Part shown: positions 59,323 to 64,000 of the stretch, in pieces
Numbering within the stretch: the stretch's first letter is position 1
Layout of the letters: the number at the start of each line of letters is the position of its first letter
Assembly (NCBI RefSeq): GCF_005405245.1
Contig: NZ_BJDR01000003.1
Location: 53,835 to 117,834 of the forward strand
Origin: Enterococcus nangangensis
GTDB lineage: Bacteria; Bacillota; Bacilli; Lactobacillales; Enterococcaceae
Reading direction: 5' to 3'
Length of the DNA: 64,000 nucleotides
Notes under the pieces: model-generated
Seen by the model: only the letters and a program-made list of their open reading frames with translations
The model's database searches: none
Told to the model about the DNA's origin: nothing
Position numbers and translations under genes: made by a program

Positions 59323-60057
59323 ATGGAAAACATTATTGAAATCAATCATTTGCAAAAAAGTTACGGTAAAAACGTCGTCTTAAAAGATATTAGTTTACAA
59401 GTTAAACCTGGGGAAGTCGTGACGATTATCGGCGCTTCTGGTTCTGGGAAATCCACTTTCTTACGCTGCATTAACTTGCTGGAACAACCGACTGGTGGCG
59501 AAATTATTTACAACCAAGAAAATGTACTGGCCGCAAAATATAACTTGGCAAAATATCGTACGCACCTAGGGATGGTTTTTCAATCCTTCAACTTATTTAA
59601 CAACATGAACGTCTTAGAAAATTGTATGACGGGCCAAATGACGGTGTTAAAGCGCAACAAAGAAGAAGCACAACAAGTTGCTCTCAAAAACCTCGAGCAA
59701 GTGGGGATGAGCCGTTTTATTAAAGCCCGGCCTAACCAACTTTCTGGCGGACAAAAACAACGAGTGGCTATCGCCCGTGCCCTTTCCATGAACCCTAACG
59801 TCTTATTATTTGACGAGCCAACTTCGGCTTTAGATCCAGAAATGGTAGGAGAAGTCTTGAGTATCATGCAAAAATTAGCCCACACTGGTTTAACTATGCT
59901 GGTGGTGACTCACGAAATGGGGTTTGCTAAAGAAGTTTCCGACCGCGTGATTTTTATGGACAAAGGCTTGATTGCCGAAGAAGGCACGCCAGAACAAATC
60001 TTTAACCACCCGCAAGAAGCCCGCACCAAAGAATTTTTAGGGCGCGTGTTGAAATAA
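59323..60057 (+). CDS. Amino-acid ABC transporter ATP-binding protein
   Basis: This 244-residue GlnQ/HisP-type ATPase has Walker A (GASGSGKST, about 37-45), Q-loop (VFQSFNLF), signature [15 protein letters not shown], Walker B ([12 protein letters not shown]) and switch His (VVTHEMGF). It is three bases after the fused permease gene and should power it, giving a complete two-gene lysine importer. It is the only complete ABC ATPase gene in the window and belongs to the amino-acid class, so it is unlikely to serve the sugar importers. Confidence 0.95.
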   Translation: MENIIEINHLQKSYGKNVVLKDISLQVKPGEVVTIIGASGSGKSTFLRCINLLEQPTGGEIIYNQENVLAAKYNLAKYRTHLGMVFQSFNLFNNMNVLENCMTGQMTVLKRNKEEAQQVALKNLEQVGMSRFIKARPNQLSGGQKQRVAIARALSMNPNVLLFDEPTSALDPEMVGEVLSIMQKLAHTGLTMLVVTHEMGFAKEVSDRVIFMDKGLIAEEGTPEQIFNHPQEARTKEFLGRVLK

Positions 60058-60060
60058 AGT

Positions 60061-60110
60061 TAAAAAGCACCGCCAACTATCAAACAGGACAGTTGGCGGT
60101 GCTTTTTGGT
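60061..60110. terminator. Bidirectional terminator between lysine ATPase and GH51 genes
   Basis: AAAAAGCACCGCCAACT and AGTTGGCGGTGCTTTTT form a perfect 17-bp stem with a 12-base loop, between convergent genes. Confidence 0.92.
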
Positions 60111-60112
60111 AA

Positions 60113-61745
<1,633 letters not shown>

Positions 61746-62537
61746 ATGGCTGAAAAATTTACCGTGAGCTTTTGTGGCTTTGATACCTATAATCCCGATG
61801 GTGACGTTATCTATCGCCCTAAAGGTTTAGGCAAATATTTATTTTTATTGATTTTGGCTCCGATGGAATTTACTTTTCCCGATGGTCACAAAGAGTTAGC
61901 TGAAGCTGGCGCGTGCCTTTTGTACACCCCCACGACGTTTCAACACTATCGCGCACCCCAAACTTTTTTTAATAGCTATGTGGAATTTGCCAGTGACCTT
62001 CCCTTAGAAGATATTTATCATTTGCCCTACAACCAACTTTTTTATCCTTCAAATACCGCTGGCTTAAACCATTTGTTGCAAAAAATTTATCAAGAGTACG
62101 TTAACCATTTGCCCCATAGTACGACCCTTTTAGCCAATTATCTGGAAGAGTTGTTCATCACGTTAGAACGTAGCGGACACACCCAGCACTTTATTCAAGA
62201 AAATGCTGAGCTTTATCCCCGCTTTTTATCCACTCGTTTGATGATGCTGAGTCGCTGCGAAAAACAATGGACGGCAGAACTGCTATGCACCAAACTGGCC
62301 TTAGGGAAAAGCCAATTTTATAAGCTCTATAAAGAATTTTTCAACGCTACCCCAAATGAAGAACTCACCCAAGCTCGGATGCAAAAATTCTTGTACCTCT
62401 TAACTAACGATGCATTATCCATTAAACAAGCCGCCTATCAAGCTGGATTTCAAAACATCCAACACTTTAATCGCTTATTTAAAAAATATTATCATTGTTC
62501 GCCGAAGGAGTATCGACAGCGAAAAATTTTATTGTAA
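61746..62537 (+). CDS. AraC-family transcriptional regulator
   Basis: This 263-residue protein has an N-terminal cupin-like sensing domain (about 1-150) and a C-terminal AraC DNA-binding domain (about 165-263). WTAELLCTKLALGKSQFYKL and IKQAAYQAGFQNIQHFNRLF with CSPKEYRQRK are visible in the latter. Divergence from the GH51 gene suggests it activates abfA in response to arabinose or an arabino-oligosaccharide. The start ATG follows GCAGGGGTG. Confidence 0.87.
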   Translation: MAEKFTVSFCGFDTYNPDGDVIYRPKGLGKYLFLLILAPMEFTFPDGHKELAEAGACLLYTPTTFQHYRAPQTFFNSYVEFASDLPLEDIYHLPYNQLFYPSNTAGLNHLLQKIYQEYVNHLPHSTTLLANYLEELFITLERSGHTQHFIQENAELYPRFLSTRLMMLSRCEKQWTAELLCTKLALGKSQFYKLYKEFFNATPNEELTQARMQKFLYLLTNDALSIKQAAYQAGFQNIQHFNRLFKKYYHCSPKEYRQRKILL

Positions 62538-62538
62538 G

Positions 62539-62583
62539 TAAAAAACGCGGCCTAGCACAAAATTGCTAAGTCGCGTTTTTATT
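62539..62583. terminator. Bidirectional terminator between AraC and ABC-2 permease genes
   Basis: AAAAACGCG and CGCGTTTTT pair around an inner AGCA/TGCT stem, between convergent genes. Confidence 0.85.
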
Positions 62584-62588
62584 TTTAC

Positions 62589-63743
62589 TTAGAGGGGCAA
62601 GTCTTTTTTCTTAAACCATTCTAGACCCATGATATAAAGACACAGACCTAAAAGGGCTAAAATGATAAATTGAACCAGATATTCCCCGTTTCCGGTAATT
62701 GCGGTAGGGTCAAACAAACTATTTAACGACAAGTATTTTAAGACTTCCAATTGTTCGCTGGTTTCCGCTAATATTTTAAAGAGGAAAAAGGCAATAGGGA
62801 GACCTGCGCCAAACATCATGGAGTACTTCGTTAAATTAAAAATACAAGATGCGGCAAAAGAAATACTGCTAATAGCAAATAATAGTAAGAAGAGTCCTAG
62901 GTTCATGGTTAAATATTCCCCCATGTCAAAATCTAAACCCTCGTCCATCGCGATTTCTTTTGTTGCCAATTGTTGATTAATTGCCGCCACAAATTGTTCT
63001 TGTGGAATTTGTGCAGCCTGCTCCGCTGCGGCTAAGGCTTCATCATTATTCTTTAAATCTCCCAACTTATCTTGTAGCTCTTCGGCATCAATTTTCATGG
63101 TTTTAGCAGCTGCCGTCATCCCGGCTAATAGTTTTTCTTGTAAAGCGCTAGCTTGCTGGGTATCGGTGGCTTGAGCGATTTGTTGCGTTAATACAGCTTG
63201 ATATTGACTCGTTTCCATATTCATTTTAGCCGCTGCCGCTTTTAAGGCTGCTGCATTAGCTAAAATGAGTTGGGGATTTTTCTTAACGGTTTTAACGTCC
63301 TTATCCAGTTCATCTGCTGCCGCTTGGTTCGCTTCTTCCGTCATTTTTTGCAACAAGTAAGCTTGATAGATATCTTCATCAATATCTCGCGCTTTAGCTC
63401 CTTGAGTCACTGCTTTTTCATCGGCATAAATCAAATAATGATTATCATCCAACTTTTCCTCACTAACCCCTAAATAATCAGCGGTAGCCGTAACATCTGC
63501 CGTACGGGCTTGTGAGAAGACACCCCCATGGGCAACTTGAGCCGTGGTTAAGCCGACCCCTACCGTGACCCCCACCAGGTCAGCCATCGCCGAATTTTCA
63601 ATCATACTAGAGACACTGACCATCGCTTTAGGATCATAGACGGCAATAATCAACGCACTCACAGCACTCATCACGATGGTAAAAATTAGCCAAAGAACAT
63701 AATTCGCTTTTAACGTTTGTTTAAAAATCGTTTTGTTAAACAT
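62589..63743 (-). CDS. ABC-2-type exporter permease with long helical insertion
   Basis: This 384-residue protein has an N-terminal transmembrane segment (about 15-37), a long Ala/Gln/Lys-rich helical region (about 95-270) and four to five C-terminal membrane segments (about 275-375). The ending LEWFKKKDLPL is typical of ABC-2 permeases. It follows, after 12 bases, what looks like the end of an ATPase gene. The substrate is unknown; drug or peptide export is the usual role of such pairs. The helical insertion is unusually large for the family and may be exposed outside the cell. Confidence 0.75.
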   Translation of the reverse strand: MFNKTIFKQTLKANYVLWLIFTIVMSAVSALIIAVYDPKAMVSVSSMIENSAMADLVGVTVGVGLTTAQVAHGGVFSQARTADVTATADYLGVSEEKLDDNHYLIYADEKAVTQGAKARDIDEDIYQAYLLQKMTEEANQAAADELDKDVKTVKKNPQLILANAAALKAAAAKMNMETSQYQAVLTQQIAQATDTQQASALQEKLLAGMTAAAKTMKIDAEELQDKLGDLKNNDEALAAAEQAAQIPQEQFVAAINQQLATKEIAMDEGLDFDMGEYLTMNLGLFLLLFAISSISFAASCIFNLTKYSMMFGAGLPIAFFLFKILAETSEQLEVLKYLSLNSLFDPTAITGNGEYLVQFIILALLGLCLYIMGLEWFKKKDLPL

Positions 63744-63755
63744 AAATACAACTCC

Positions 63756-64000
63756 TTAATATAAACTCTTAAAGTATTGTTCCAATGAATATTTCTGTTC
63801 ATGAATAAATTTCAATTGGAACTGGCAGATGAATTGCGTAAAGGAATTAATCTGCTGATCTTGGACTTCAATAATCACTTGTTTTTGCGCTGGTCGTTTT
63901 TCACGGAAAACAAAAGGAGCACGTAAGAAAACCCTCGGATAATTATCCGAGGGCTTCTTTGATATTTGCGCATGCTGTTTTATTGCTCGCTGAATCGGAA
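63756..64000 (-). CDS. C-terminus of a probable ABC exporter ATPase (partial)
   Basis: This frame is open from the right edge to a TAA at 63756 (81 codons). The end EQKYSLEQYFKSLY matches the usual C-terminus of ABC-2-associated ATPases (a SLEDxFxxxY-type ending), and a permease gene follows after 12 bases with AAGGAG. The Walker and signature motifs lie outside the window, so the assignment rests on the tail and context only. A perfect palindrome lies within it (63926-63947). Confidence 0.55.
   Translation of the reverse strand, partial: PIQRAIKQHAQISKKPSDNYPRVFLRAPFVFREKRPAQKQVIIEVQDQQINSFTQFICQFQLKFIHEQKYSLEQYFKSLY
63926..63947. repeat. Perfect 22-base palindrome
   Basis: CCCTCGGATAA followed by TTATCCGAGGG reads the same on both strands. 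It falls inside the partial coding frame. It could be an operator or a cruciform/terminator-like hairpin, or chance. Confidence 0.5.

Overview
The window comes from a low-to-mid GC Gram-positive bacterium, most likely a Lactobacillales member of the Enterococcus/Carnobacterium type. Evidence: lipobox lipoproteins, AGGAGG ribosome sites, sigma-A promoters with 17-bp spacers, CcpA-type cre sites, a SigV/RsiV-like pair, maltose phosphorylase with DUF1189 in a mal operon, and sugar ABC importers with no ATPase gene. This is inference from gene content; no marker gene pins the species. No rRNA, tRNA, CRISPR array or insertion sequence was seen.

Bases 1-18.9 kb are a pentose/xylo-oligosaccharide region. 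A leftward operon (LplB-like permease, LplC-like permease, lipoprotein, YesL, SGNH hydrolase running off the left edge) sits beside a GH3 glycosidase, divergent from the ROK repressor xylR. Then come xylA-xylB and a MalFG-type importer with a GH43 beta-xylosidase, plus a membrane-anchored AraC regulator. XylR-like inverted repeats and cre sites lie at the promoters of the first operon and of xylA.

Bases 19-26.4 kb hold unrelated genes: an MFS transporter, a lipoprotein fumarate-reductase-like flavoprotein, an ECF sigma factor with a membrane anti-sigma factor (with an apparent autoregulatory promoter), an L,D-transpeptidase, a DUF1905 protein and a gluconokinase-like FGGY kinase.

Bases 26.4-41.7 kb look like a dedicated phosphorolysis locus for alpha-glucosides other than ordinary maltose. 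An LplABC-like importer, YesL and beta-phosphoglucomutase are divergent from a YesM/YesN two-component system. The latter converges with an operon of two GH65 phosphorylases and a GH31 alpha-glucosidase. This is the best candidate for an undescribed system.

Bases 41.7-55.5 kb are the maltose/maltodextrin locus: malE-malF-malG-DUF1189-mapA, a neopullulanase-type amylase, a LacI-type malR, two GH13_31 glucosidases and a second pgmB. Three related 14-bp palindromes suggest MalR operators next to cre sites.

Bases 55.6-64 kb contain a DUF4430 lipoprotein, an iron-type polyol/alcohol dehydrogenase, a lysine riboswitch controlling a fused binding-protein/permease and its ATPase, a GH51 arabinofuranosidase divergent from an AraC regulator, and an ABC-2 exporter permease with the C-terminus of its probable ATPase at the right edge.
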